The notes beneath the pieces were generated by a model. It was not told where the DNA came from and did no database searches. It was given only the letters and a program-made list of their open reading frames with translations. 64,000 bases of DNA from Lindgomyces ingoldianus. Lineage: Eukaryota; Ascomycota; Dothideomycetes; Pleosporales; Lindgomycetaceae. The stretch's first letter is position 1. Each line of letters begins with the position of its first letter. The DNA lies in assembly GCF_010093535.1 (NCBI RefSeq), contig NW_022985180.1:193748-257747 (forward strand). The letters are read 5' to 3'. Of this stretch, positions 45,999-56,541 are shown piece after piece. A program made the translations under genes and the position numbers.

Positions 45999-47180
45999 CT
46001 ACAAAGATTCCGCAAAGCTTTTGATGGTCTCTCCTTTCTCTCCCTTTCTCGTTTCTCCTCACGTCTGTTCCAATCCTCGACTTCCTCCTTCACGATATTC
46101 AACAATTCATGCATAGCTTCAGTCGGTTTCTCAAATGAAGTACACTCAACAAGAGAGTATTCAATAGCGTTCCTTTTTAGTGGGTCGTCAAAGATACCAG
46201 CGACGAAACGAAACTGTCCATCAGGTAGGACGCTTGTGTAAAGTTCAGTAGACGGAAAAAGGCTTCTGGCGGCCCCTAGTCTGTTTTTAATAGAGCAACA
46301 AGCGGGATAGCATCTTGAAGTAACGTACTTTTAACACGCTCCCCCTCAATTGCTAGCTCTCTCCTGGAGCTGTAGACTATTTCGCGTTGAATCAATGTCA
46401 TTCCTCTTGCATCAGAACTCGATTCTGGATGCGTAGCACGCCGTTGAAAACCATCAATTCGAGGATCATCTAAACCCTGGGTAGAGCTTGAATAACTACG
46501 CCGAGGCTGGCGTGATTCGCGACTTTGCCGACTTTGATAACAGCATTTCTCTAGAATATGGTTAGCATCGCTCGAAACACATGAAGTCCACACTTGCGTT
46601 CGTTAAGCTGATGATGTAACTTGTCAATTTCAGCCTTGTATTCCTCTGGCGTTCTGAATAGAGGCCGATCCCCTTCTGGTTGTGAGTACTCATCTTGTTC
46701 ATCTTGGTAACTCAGATTTTTATTTTTGCATCGGTCGTTTTCATATGCGTCGGAATAGTGCTTCTTAGAAAACTCTCTCTTGCTCTGAGGTACGTAATTC
46801 TGAGCAAAGTGAGTGTCTCTCCTACGCCTCGAGTCCCAACCACTGTGGTAGTTTCCGCTTGGTCCAGGGAATGTGTATGAATGTCGCGGTGCACTAAAAG
46901 GGTCTTCCGCAGCCTGCTTTCTTAATCTCTCCTTGGCGTGGCTTATGTTGGTTTGAACCCAATAATCTTCTTCAGAATCGCTCGCCGAGTCAAAGCTCTG
47001 CGGTCGGCGTCGTAATACGAGTACGTTATCCTTTTGTGGCGAGCTTTGCTGTGAGATAGCAAGTTAGAAAGCACGCTAGTTAATAGTGAGGTTCAGCTGA
47101 ACTTAATCACCTACGTCCATGATTTTGGACTTGGGAGCATCTTGGATAGCTCGATGGAAGCGGCGATCCATTGGAAACAT
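45999..47180 (-). CDS. unrecognised, charged, largely disordered protein
   Basis: Reconstructed from at least four exons. ATG 47180 gives MFPMDRRFHRAIQDAPKSKI; after an intron near 47050-47105 comes QSSPQKDNVLVLRRRPQSFD and a hydrophilic exon ending FRTPEEYKAEIDKLHHQLNE, a short coiled coil. A further exon (from about 46565) reads REIVYSSRRELAIEGERVK, and a GTACGT...GACTAG intron near 46270-46320 leads to a last exon: RSLFPSTELYTSVLPDGQFR, FVAGIFDDPLKRNAIEYSLV, EEVEDWNRREEKRERERKER and a stop at 45999. The final block looks like a folded segment followed by a basic helix. No domain is recognised. Reading quality across four exons argues for a real gene; exact splice sites are tentative. Confidence 0.6.
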
Positions 47181-48108
47181 AGTTTGAGATACCACTGCGA
47201 AAAGACCTTGGATCGTCGCCCGTGTCAAGCTGTGTGTCAGAAGGGAGTTGAGTTTGTAGTCTAGTAAGTAGGATAGATATCGGTGTGGTTTGTGAGTATG
47301 CGGTGGTGAGGATGTTGAAAGGAAGAGGTACGGCTATGCGATGATAGAATTATCCTTTAATATAATATCATCATTCTGAATGCAGGAGATGAGATGGGCG
47401 TTGTGCGCTAGGCTAGGGCGTTGAGTTGACGTGACGCCCTGCAAGCACACCGGAAATGGGTGAGAAAAATTATATTTGAAAGAATCTGATGATAGAAGTT
47501 GAATGATATCAGGCAATATACAGGACTAGTGGAAGATCAAAAGAGTGAAAAAATAACATTACGCCTGGATATACTTTGGAAATATAGAAAGTAACAACAA
47601 TAAACTCAAACTTCACACAACCGGCAACGATGGGAACTTCTCGTAAAAGTCAGTGAAATTGTATTTTCAACACACGAAGCCACAAGAAGCCAATAGCGAA
47701 GTATGTTTTGTCTCCGGACAGGGCGGGCCATGTTGTTTTGGTGTCATGAGGCAGACCAATGAGGTTTGCGAGGGGAGTGAAGCAAGCCTCATTTCTTCCC
47801 AGCCGCTCCGCCACACCAGCCTCGTATTGACCATCGCAGAATCTCCAAATTTACCGTCGTCTCACTAAATTTCTCTATCCTTTCATTCTCCCAAGCCTCG
47901 CTAGCAAACTTCACATCTCCTCCAAGCGCTTTATATTTATCATCAACCACTGTCGCAGAGCCCTAAGGCAGTAATATGTTGTTCGCCTGCCCAAGTGACT
48001 GAATTCGCAATGCGCTTATTGTTAACTATCTCGAATAACCTGGTGACAATCTTGAATGATCAACCCCTTACTTTGTACCATTCTGTGAGACGGCTCGAAC
48101 ACTAACAC
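47181..48108. other. intergenic region
   Basis: Upstream DNA of the unknown gene and 3' flank of the amidase gene, both on the minus strand. Small ORFs only (for example 47653-47868), none with a domain. Confidence 0.4.
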
Positions 48109-50063
48109 TCACAAGTTCCGTACCGGAATGTTTCTTTCTAGGTGTCCATACCAATTCGGCAAAGTTCTTTTGTGACCCGTTCCGCTACTGAACTGTAAGT
48201 CCTCTATAGCACTAGCCCACCTTAACAAACTTCCTTCACTCCACGCGGTTCCCATCAGCGCGAGTCCAAAAGGCATTCCAGTGTCCGAATGAACGCCGGC
48301 AGGCAAAGTGATCATGGGATATCCAGCCTGTGCAGCAATTTGGTACGTTTGACCAACATCTGGAGGGACTAGGAGCGCGTCAAGTGGTCTACCATTATTG
48401 GCTAGCGCAGCATCGATACCTTCTTCTTGGGTGCTCTTCTGACAGAATGAGAGAGCTTGGAAGTAAGTTGCGTCCATTATTCCCTTGGATTCTAGAGAGG
48501 CGAGGAAGCCATCCTGACCTGAGTAGAAAGCTGGAATACCAAGTGGCCAGGGATTTCCTCCTTCAGTCCCATCGTTGGCATAATTGTATGCAACAATGTC
48601 CTCTAGGCTGCGGATGTTGGTATTTTTGAGTTCGGAAAGGTAGGTCTTGACTAAGCAGGTAGATACAATCAGCACAAGTGTTTTGAGAAAACTTGGGAGC
48701 ACTACGGTCTAATAGATCTGCTGAATATCTTTATTAAAAAATATTTGAACACTGACTTTCAAGATCGAGCGGCGAATAGGTAACAAGAGGAAATGAGAGC
48801 TGACGCACTGTTGTTATAGAAGTCCACTTTCACCACGGTGTATTCGGATTCATTTGGATATCCCCGCGTAGTGCCGTAGTCCCAGTTCCAGCCGTCAGGC
48901 GAGACAATCTTTTGGTAATTTGGGAGCTCAGTTTCGTTAACTATTGTCGCGCCGGCAGATTCAATTAGCGATATTAGTGAGAGAAGGGTTGATTTTTGCT
49001 CGTTATCTGCATACACCCAGAAGCTGTTCCATGGTATGCCGAATGTTGCACTTGATAGGCTAGACCTGTTAGTCAAGTATTGTAAGTATCCTCCGCTTGG
49101 AGTGTTTCCTTCCTGCGCGAGTGTATAGTTATCCCTCTCGTCTATCCCATATATTGCATCAAATGCGTACGCAGCGTCTCGTACTGTGCGACCGAATGTG
49201 CCGACGGAATCCTGGTGTACACTCTCTGGAATCACTCCAGCCCTCGATGTCAGACCCACAGTAGGCTTAAAGCCAACGATTGCGTTGCGCTCCGCTGGAT
49301 TAATCACACTACCATCCGTTTCGGTGCCAAGAGCGAAGGAAACCACGTTGCCAGCCACAGCGGCTGCACTCCCTGAGCTACTCCCTCCGGGATTGAGAGT
49401 GAGGTTGTAGGGACTTCGAGCCTGCCCGCCCCTCGGGGAGTAGCCCTCGGAGTAGTTGTTCGACCTCATATCTGCCCACTCACTCAAAGTCGCTTTTCCA
49501 AGGAGTAACGCGCCCGCCCTCCTCAGCTTTGCCACCACATGTGCATCCCTAGACACTACACTCCCAAGTAGCATCCAACTTCCTGCGGTAGTCTCCATCT
49601 GATCCTTTGTCGCGATGTTGTCTTTTACGATGAACGGAATGCCGTGGAGCCGGCCGCGGACATTTCCGGCCCTACGTTCCGCATCTAAGGCAACTGCGAT
49701 GTCCATGGCATCAGGATTGAGTTCAATGACTGAATTGATGTAGTCATCCACTTGTCTGATTCTTCTCATATAGCACCTAAGCAGATCCACCGCCGTCAAG
49801 ACCCCATCGCTCATAGCACCCTGTAGCTGGTCGATTGTCGCTTCTTCTAGTGTAACGTTTCCACATTTTGGCATCGGAAAGAGCCCAGCAGTTTCTCCAT
49901 TACTCTCCAGAGGGAAATAATATGGGTACGGGTTTTGAAGAGGATCAATCGAGAGGACACATGATGGGTTTTGTGCCGTATCGCAATAAGCACCGTCCTG
50001 CGTCCCTGACGTTTTGCCAAGAACAAGGATTGAGAAGAGTGCAGTGATGACTGCCAATACCAT
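48109..50063 (-). CDS. secreted amidase (amidase signature family)
   Basis: Amidase-signature enzymes hydrolyse amide bonds with a Ser-cisSer-Lys triad. Exons 50063-48809 and 48650-48109 join in phase (NN-IKTYLSELKNTNIRS) to give 598 residues. The ATG at 50063 was chosen because it opens a signal peptide, MVLAVITALFSILVLGKTSG; an in-frame ATG at 50141 would add 26 polar residues before it. After a Cys-containing N-terminal region come HGIPFIVKDNIATKD (catalytic Lys), LNPGGSSSGSAAAVAG (cis-Ser), ALGTETDGSVI (nucleophile Ser) and GFKPTVGLTSRAGVIP. The C-terminal half carries LEDIVAYNYANDGTEGG and MITLPAGVHSDTGMPFGLAL. Several NxS/T sites fit secretion. The substrate is unknown; this extracellular group is common in plant-associated fungi. 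Confidence 0.93.
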
Positions 50064-50141
50064 GATGCTGGACGAGATGCAAGGTGACGGGAGCAGGATC
50101 CAGGAAGCTAGATGAGATGGGGTTTTGTACCTGCATACCAT

Positions 50142-50585
50142 CCAAGCTACTACTTGGACCTACCCGAAATCACGAAGATAGCTATCCGATCTGCCCCGCC
50201 TCCAAGGAACTCAATGATATGTAAGCCAGAACCCCAGAGTTCGATAGGCCTTAGATTTCGGGCTTCGTACCTAGAGTGTAGTAGACCATGTCGACGAAAG
50301 TCTTTACGGAAAATGCGATATAAAGTTCGTTACTGTTAAAGGACCAACCTGTAGTGCTTAAGGGTTCAGCTGATTACTAAGTATTTGCTTACCGATCTAT
50401 TCTGTGGGTTAATCTGTGCAATGTCTTGGCGATATCTTAAACTTTACTTTCCGCCACTAAATTTATATAAGAACTTATAATTTTACCTATAGTTAATTAG
50501 CTTTTTTAATCCACTAACTACCTAACTCTTAAAAGGTGCTTTAGATGCTGCTGTAGTAAAAGCTTTAGCTAATAGTTAGCAGGTA
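50142..50585. other. amidase upstream region passing into an AT-rich relic
   Basis: From about 50440 the DNA turns AT-rich (AATTTATATAAGAACTTATA) without ORFs. It resumes on the other side of the solo LTR at 51177, so it looks like an older RIP-damaged repeat that the LTR retroelement entered. Confidence 0.45.
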
Positions 50586-50595
50586 GTACTTGTAA

Positions 50596-51074
50596 CGATT
50601 CGCATGAATCGTTCCATTCAAAGTTACATGACGAACCTATATCTGAAGGTTCCGCGTATCTGTCCCGACCCTGCCCTGCCCCTGCGCTACCCTTATCTCC
50701 AAGTATTTGGCTTCACCTCTCCCCTTAGCTAGCTCGGTAGTTTTCTGATATCCTTTCGTACGAGGCCTATGTGTGTCAATAGAATTCCCAGGTTTCTGAG
50801 TCCCCACGCACTCCCATATGCCTCTGAGTGTAGCGATTCTCATGAATCGTTTCATCTCGGGTCGCTCGGAACCTATCCGAAGGGTCCCCGTATCGGCCCC
50901 GACCCTGACTCGACCCTGTCCCCCGCGGTTACACCTATTCCCCCAAGTATTTAGTCGCACCTCTCCCCTTAGCTAGCTCGGTAGTTTTCTGATATCCTTT
51001 CGTACGAGGCCTATAGGTGTCAATGGAATTTCCAGGTCATTGAGTCCCCACGCACTCCCATATGCCTCTGAGTG
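50596..51074. repeat. two tandem copies of a roughly 240-bp unit inside the solo LTR
   Basis: Copy 1 (about 50596-50830) and copy 2 (about 50834-51074) share the order: palindrome-like CGATTCGCATGAATCG (CGATTCTCATGAATCG in copy 2), a C-rich CCGACCCTG region, AGCTAGCTCGGTAGTTTTCT, TATCCTTTCGTACGAGGCCT, and CACGCACTCCCATATGCCTC. They differ by many point changes and small indels. Confidence 0.8.
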
Positions 51075-51171
51075 GATTCCTACCGCATTCGGACCCAATG
51101 TCTTGCCTGCGCCGTTACACTGAGTGGATTCACACCGCATTCGGACCTATTGTCTTGCCTGCGCCGTTACA
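51070..51171. repeat. two tandem copies of a roughly 52-bp unit at the LTR end
   Basis: GAGTGGATTCCTACCGCATT at 51070 recurs as GAGTGGATTCACACCGCATT at 51122; both run through TGTCTTGCCTGCGCCGTTAC. The first copy therefore ends like the LTR itself, suggesting a terminal duplication. Confidence 0.85.
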
Positions 51172-51176
51172 GTACT

Positions 51177-51707
51177 AGTTTTTAAACGCGTAGCTGCTCT
51201 AGATATAGCTTTTAGAGTAGAAAATGTTTGATAAGGGCCTTTTAAAATACTAGAAATTAGTTTTATTATGGTTTAGTTAAAAGGTATGTATATTTTTAAA
51301 ATCTAACTAAAATAATAAATATTTAGTTATATATAGACCTAAGTTGTTGCTTTGTCAAAGTTCTTATATATTTAGCAAGGCAAAAACAATGCGACGCGAA
51401 TGCCAAGACATTGCACAGATTAACGCACACAATAGATAACTAAACAGTGCTCGAACACGCCAAGGCGATTTCGAGGCTGACAACGATCCCTAGGTATCCA
51501 ATTCCTGGCCCTGCCACTTTACATGAGGCTCTTCCACTGCAGACTGAAGTTTGAGGTTCTGTGACAACACTGGAGAATTCACTTCCTAAGTCAGTGATTT
51601 AGCACAGAAGGAAGCATGGCATTCGCCCGCCCCCAAATGGCTCTATATACGATCCCCAACACCTCCCACATCTCTCCTCATTGCGGATAGTACTAGTATA
51701 ACCCCCA
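51177..51707. other. AT-rich relic and upstream region of the DUF3433 pseudogene
   Basis: 51177-51370 is the continuation of the AT-rich relic; after that base composition returns to normal. A TATA-like CTCTATATACG lies at about 51641, roughly 65 bp before the pseudogene ATG. Confidence 0.45.
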
Positions 51708-52964
51708 ATGAAGACCAACCTTCCGTCTGTACTCTTCAGCGCTTCCAAACTGACGTTCCCCGTACCGTACCGGCCTAGAGAGGTCAGCTACAGAGATCAT
51801 GTAGAGGTAAGTACTGCATTCGCCTCGGAAACAGTCTACATCAGCGCCACAGGAAGTGCTTGCCATGTCATCATCGACCCAACAACGTCCACCAACAACG
51901 ACTGTCGGATGCATCTTGCCTTGCGGAGGGAGCTAGCTTGGGCCCTTGGGGGCGTATTGTTTGCCATGTTCGTATTTACCACCTTTCTGATTATCAGACT
52001 CGGACGCCAAGTATCTGGAATCTTTGCAGAAGCCTCGAGTATCGTAGGCGTTGCCAGTCTCTATCAAACGTTGTTAGCAAGGGGCTTGCTCGACCCCCGT
52101 GGGGCAATATCTGGTCCTGTAAGCAAGGGCAACGGAGACACCAGTACCTTTGATCGAACGACCACTGTGCACGACAACCTCTCGACGCAACAAATGCCAG
52201 TCAAACAAGCTAAGCATAGACAAGGGCACATCTTGGTGCATCCCGCATCGCTCACACTCTTCTGGTTCTGCCTTGTCGCTGTTTTGGTCATGATCCTCTA
52301 CTACCGCTTCGTCAGCAAACCAGGCACGAATAATTCCTTTGAGGATTTTTATGAACAGCTAATCTTTTGGCATCAGGTTCTTTATGACATGCATCGGCCT
52401 AGCCATAAAGCTGTACTGGGGAGCTGTAGAGAAGCATCTGCGCTCGATCGCGCCCTATGTTGCGATGGCGTCTGAAGGCGGTGCCACAGCGGATAAAAGT
52501 GTACTCGTTCGAATGCCGGGCCATCCTATTGTTGGCTTAATCTACGGTTCAAGTTGGCTTCAACCTCTGCTTGGCCTGGCTACATTAAGTGCCGTGCTTA
52601 GTGAGGTGCTCGTCATCACCCTGAACACTATTCCCTTCTCAGTATCGACTGCCTACCTAGCTTTCGAGCTTTCTGTCTACATCAGCACCGGTATCATTTC
52701 ACTCATGATTGTCACCATACCATTCATCGTCATATGGAAGATGCGGGAAAGAGGAAAATAGTGTGTAAAGCTCCCGAGTGTATCACGGAAGTGCTTGCAA
52801 TGCTCGACGATGACCTACGGAGCAATTTTAGCAATCTCAGAGAGCTCGGAGGTTCCCAAAGAGACCAGATTGTTAGAAGTTGGAAGATAGATACTCACTG
52901 GGAGGGCAAAGCCAGTGCAGGAATAATTACAGAAGAATTTTGGTGTATCATTCCGATTAAGTAG
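51708..52964 (+). pseudogene. DUF3433-family fungal membrane protein, truncated and frameshifted
   Basis: DUF3433 proteins are large fungal membrane proteins (about 1,000 residues or more) of unknown function. Only the C-terminal part is present. From ATG 51708 the frame covers FASETVYISATGSACHVII, a membrane helix (LAWALGGVLFAMFVFTTFLI) and LYQTLLARGLLDPRG, then a second helix (FCLVAVLVMILYYRFVSKPG). Near 52350 the family sequence moves to another frame: FMNS-stop-SFGIRFFMTCIG, where the stop TAA probably replaces CAA. It then reads LAIKLYWGAVEKHLRSIAPY and LSEVLVITLNTIPFSVSTAY. A second shift near 52755 moves the end to VCKAPECITEVLAMLDDDLR, stopping at 52964. Two frame losses, one stop and the missing N-terminal half indicate a dead copy. 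A hAT element starts 214 bp downstream. Confidence 0.75.
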
Positions 52965-53169
52965 TTCTGGCTTTGATATCAGAGGCGCCTTTCCCCGAGA
53001 GATTGCAATGCCAATGCAGTTTCTCTCAACCGTTCGCTATCACAAGGTGAGAAAGAGAGTGCTTGGGGAGGAGCAAGGCTGCGGGGCTGAGGTCGGCCCG
53101 ACCGCCAAGACTCCGCACAGCCACAAGCCACAGTCATCACAAATAAATTGCACCGTGATGATTATGTAT

Positions 53170-53177
53170 GTTGGTCT
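53170..53177. repeat. left target-site duplication of the hAT element
   Basis: GTTGGTCT directly before the left end CAGGGATGG; an identical copy follows the right end at 55457-55464. Confidence 0.93.
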
Positions 53178-55456
53178 CAGGGATGGCAGACCCACTTGTA
53201 TATAACGTATATATATACATACACATACATACATACTGTATGAAACCTGAGGCTGTATAGAACGCTTAGTAAGCGCATTATTTAACTAATAAGCTGCTTA
53301 TGTAAAATTACATGTAGGGTGCATCTTAGAGGTGAACAAATCTACTAACTTTCTAGCTTTCTAGAGCTTAACATTTAACCTTTGTGCAATTAAAGCTTAG
53401 TAGTACTATACAGAGCACCTTTGTATACAATTTTCTAGTGTTAAGATGCCACCCTAAGAGTTAATTAAGTAGAGCAACGTTATTAGAGTCGCCTAAATTA
53501 GCAGCAATAATCTAAAAGTTAAATGTCGCTATTGCAATAAGCAGTAGACTAGCTCTGCTGTACAGCGTATTAAGCGCTATATAAGACGCTGCAACAAGCT
53601 CCTGTTAAAGCTTTACAATTAATATAGACATTAAAACAATTAATAATTAGTTGTTAAGAGTTTAGGGCAGAGGCTGCTGCTAGCAGAACTGCAGATAAGC
53701 GCTTATAATTACAATAAGTGCACCCTACTTCTTGCTAAAGCAATATATAGCGCTAGAGTCCTACTTAGCTTTGTAAGTAAGCATTTTGTATACACGTTAA
53801 CACACGTGTTAACTAGTAAATTTATAGGTTAAGCAGCTAGCGTTCTAACAATTTCTAAGTGCTATTTGCTTAGCGTTTACGCCGCCATTACGTAAGCAAC
53901 TTGCAAACAAAATACTTAATACAACGTATACAAATATAAAAGAGAGGGTGCTAAAGAAGCTAGAGAATAGCTACAGGCAGGTTACTTTACTCTCTAACAG
54001 GTGGACTAACTTGCGCGGTAAGGCAGTTGTTAATTACATTGCAGTAACAAGATGCAACACTATCTTCTAGAAATCTACCCCTACAGGCGCTTATTACTAT
54101 ACTAGCAAGTATATTGCTTAGGAAGTTAGAGATGTAGTTAAAGAGCTAAATCTAAATAATATTATTATAATTACAATAGATACAGCTAGCAATATAGTTA
54201 TTGCGCAGAAAATACTAGCACAGCAATTTCCTAGGGTGCTTATGCTTAGATGCGCTGCCCACATCCTTAATCTAGCTGTTAAGGATATATTTAAGCTTAA
54301 CTACATTGCAACGCAGTAGAACATAGTTTTTAAAATTATTAAATACTTTAAAGAATTAACTCTCTAGGTAGGATTACTAAATTTAGCGTTAAAATTAATA
54401 GGAATAGCCTACAGAGCCCTAGCCCTACCTAGTAAGACTAGGTGGTGGGGGAAGCTTAACGCTGTTAAGAGCTTACTAAGCAACTAACCTGTTCTTAAGC
54501 ATATTCTCTACAGAGTCTTCCCACCCCCTTATACGCAAAATGCCTACAATAATTAAGAGAGATATGTTAGAATATAATTAATTATACTTTAATACAGCTT
54601 TTAGGAGCAGGTTTGCAACCTACAAGGACTTTTAAAGCCCTTTTAGGAGGTTACTTAGGCGCTGCAGAGCGTACAGCTAAAGGGCTCTTAAGCCTTCGCA
54701 TACATCCACTATCTCCCTACAGAACTAGTTACAACTACCTTGCTAGCTACCTAAGAAGTACTAGACATTATTACAAAGCGTTCTAAGCAAATTTAGCGTA
54801 CAGAGTTCCTTATTGCGTACATTTGCAACCCCTCTGTGTGTGCTAAGCGCCTAGTTAAGTTTACAGCAGAGATGTGGGCAGAAATTAGGCAATACCTCTA
54901 CTAACAATACAGCGATCTCTAGTGTGCGTCTAGTATTGCTATAGAGCTTAAAGACGCGTATTTTTGCAAAGAAATCTATGCTAACAACGTTAATTAGAAT
55001 ACTTTTAATAAATACAGCAATCTAGCTAGTTAGTAGTACAATATTAGGTGCAGTAAAGACCTCTAAGAGCTGGCAATATACACACTTAGCATTAATCTAA
55101 CAACAGCTGCAGCAGAGCGTAATTAGAGTACACACAGCTTTATTTACAACAAAGTACGCAATTAATTAACTAATAAGCGTGTAAAGAAGCTTGTGTACGT
55201 TTTTAGCAACCTTAAAATTAACTTAAATAACCCCCTTAAGGCGCCTAAGTACTTTAACAACAAGCAGGTAGAGATTAAGGATGTTCCTAAGGATAAAGAG
55301 GGCGAGGAGGTGCTAGGGGAGATGCTAGGCTTGCTTAGTTTCTAAAGAATTATCATGTATTAGTAAGCGATCCATACATACATCTTATACCAGTATATAT
55401 ACGTTCTATACCATATACTGTATGGATCGTTTCATACCGTATACGACCCATCCCTG
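53178..55456 (+). mobile_element. full-length hAT-family DNA transposon, RIP-inactivated
   Basis: A 2,279-bp element with terminal inverted repeats CAGGGATGG / CCATCCCTG, flanked by a perfect 8-bp target duplication GTTGGTCT (53170-53177 and 55457-55464). The 8-bp duplication and CAGGG-type ends are hallmarks of hAT. The former transposase is on the plus strand: a BED-type zinc finger remnant near 53525 (KCRYCNKQ-stop-TSSAVQRIKRY), LSNRWTNLRGKAVVNYIAVT-like sequence near 54000, the block TASNIVIAQKILAQQF and LRCAAHILNLAVKDIF near 54190-54290, and SKTRWWGKLNAV near 54430. Dozens of TAG/TAA stops replace Trp and Gln codons and the DNA is AT-rich, as expected after RIP. It cannot encode an active enzyme. 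Confidence 0.92.
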
Positions 55457-55464
55457 GTTGGTCT
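55457..55464. repeat. right target-site duplication of the hAT element
   Basis: GTTGGTCT directly after CCATCCCTG, identical to the left copy at 53170-53177. Confidence 0.93.
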
Positions 55465-55831
55465 GGGTTGTTATACACTAGCCGAAATTGGTAGCTGGTT
55501 CGATCGGAAGTATCGACTGGGGTAACTAGCGGCTATGCATGAAATTGTGCGTGATAGTAGGCACAAGGCTAATAATAACTTCTTAGTATAATAGTAAGGT
55601 GTTAAGGCCTAATAAGGCCGCTTATAAGTATTATAGAATAGTAAGAGCTTAATAGTAGGGCTGTAAGGAAGGAACTCTATCACGCTATAGAGGGAGGCTC
55701 TCTACAAATTAGGCGCAGAGGTGATAATGCAAATGTAATTTATAGGTAAGAGGCATCCTAGATCTTTAAAAATAGCTAAATTACATTATTTATACTTAAT
55801 TTTAGTGAAGCTTAACGTGTGTGCAGAGTTA
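55465..55831. other. AT-rich gap between two transposons
   Basis: Contains TAATAG/TAGTAAGG-rich DNA (55565-55660) without ORFs, probably an older decayed repeat. Confidence 0.4.
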
Positions 55832-55833
55832 TA

Positions 55834-55877
55834 CTATGCCTCACCACGTAGCGAGAATCACTACGTAGCGAGAAAAT
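55834..55877. repeat. left terminal inverted repeat of the pogo-type element
   Basis: Begins CTATGCCTCACCACGTAGCG. It contains the 12-mer ACGTAGCGAGAA twice (55846-55857 and 55863-55874), spaced 17 bp, a likely double transposase-binding site. Its reverse complement is found at 59715-59758 with two changes at the ninth base of the second half. Confidence 0.93.
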
Positions 55878-56541
55878 TCTACTACTTTACGGCTTAAATC
55901 GCCACCACGCGTATGAATAAAGTTCTGGCTGGTAATACATGCTTCTTCACGTATTTACCTACTATATACTAGCCTGCAGTTAGAAAATTACGACAGCGTT
56001 ATGAAGTTCTCGGTGTGATTCTTTAGGCATCAAGATCTGCTTTGACTATTCCACCCCTGTTTGATCGCGATTGAAAGCAACATTATAAGTTTCGGAACCT
56101 AAATAATGTAGCTCGACCGAGATAGGTTTAGATTATTTTATACCAACATGGTTGAGGATCTGACGAAGGAAACCGAGAGTTTCTCCGATAACAGCAGGAG
56201 AGGTCTTCGATGGCGCGTCTTGTCGCGCGGCTCGATCTGTCTTAGTGTAATTTAAGCACGCATTTATGTAATCAGAAGGCTTTAGCGTCATTACCTCATC
56301 TGTGGCGCATGGCTAGGGTCTCTGCTCTGTTTGTTCTGTTTGTTTTGTTTGTTCTACCATGCTTAAAATAGCCCCGTCCAGTCCCTTTGTTCCAGCATGC
56401 TTAATATAGACCTCCCCCACTTTCTTTGTTCGCGCCCGCCTGCGCCGTACTCTGGGGGTTCCCTCTGGGGCCCTCTGTGGTCCTGGGGGCACTCGCCTGC
56501 CTGCCTCCGCACTCTCATCGCCATCATCATACACAGCTAAC

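Larger units (their letters stand above)
50591..51171. mobile_element. solo LTR of a retrotransposon with 5-bp target duplication
   Basis: The 581-bp block begins TGTAACG and ends CGTTACA, the TG...CA ends of an LTR as a short inverted repeat. It is flanked on both sides by GTACT (50586-50590 and 51172-51176), a 5-bp target duplication as made by Ty3/gypsy or Ty1/copia integrases. It is GC-richer than the surrounding AT-rich DNA. No gag-pol remains, so it is a recombination-derived solo LTR. Strand cannot be assigned. Confidence 0.78.

Noticed and set aside
53200..53240. TATA/CATA microsatellite as a promoter
   Set aside because: It lies just inside the left end of the hAT element and has no gene in position; better explained as part of the element's end.
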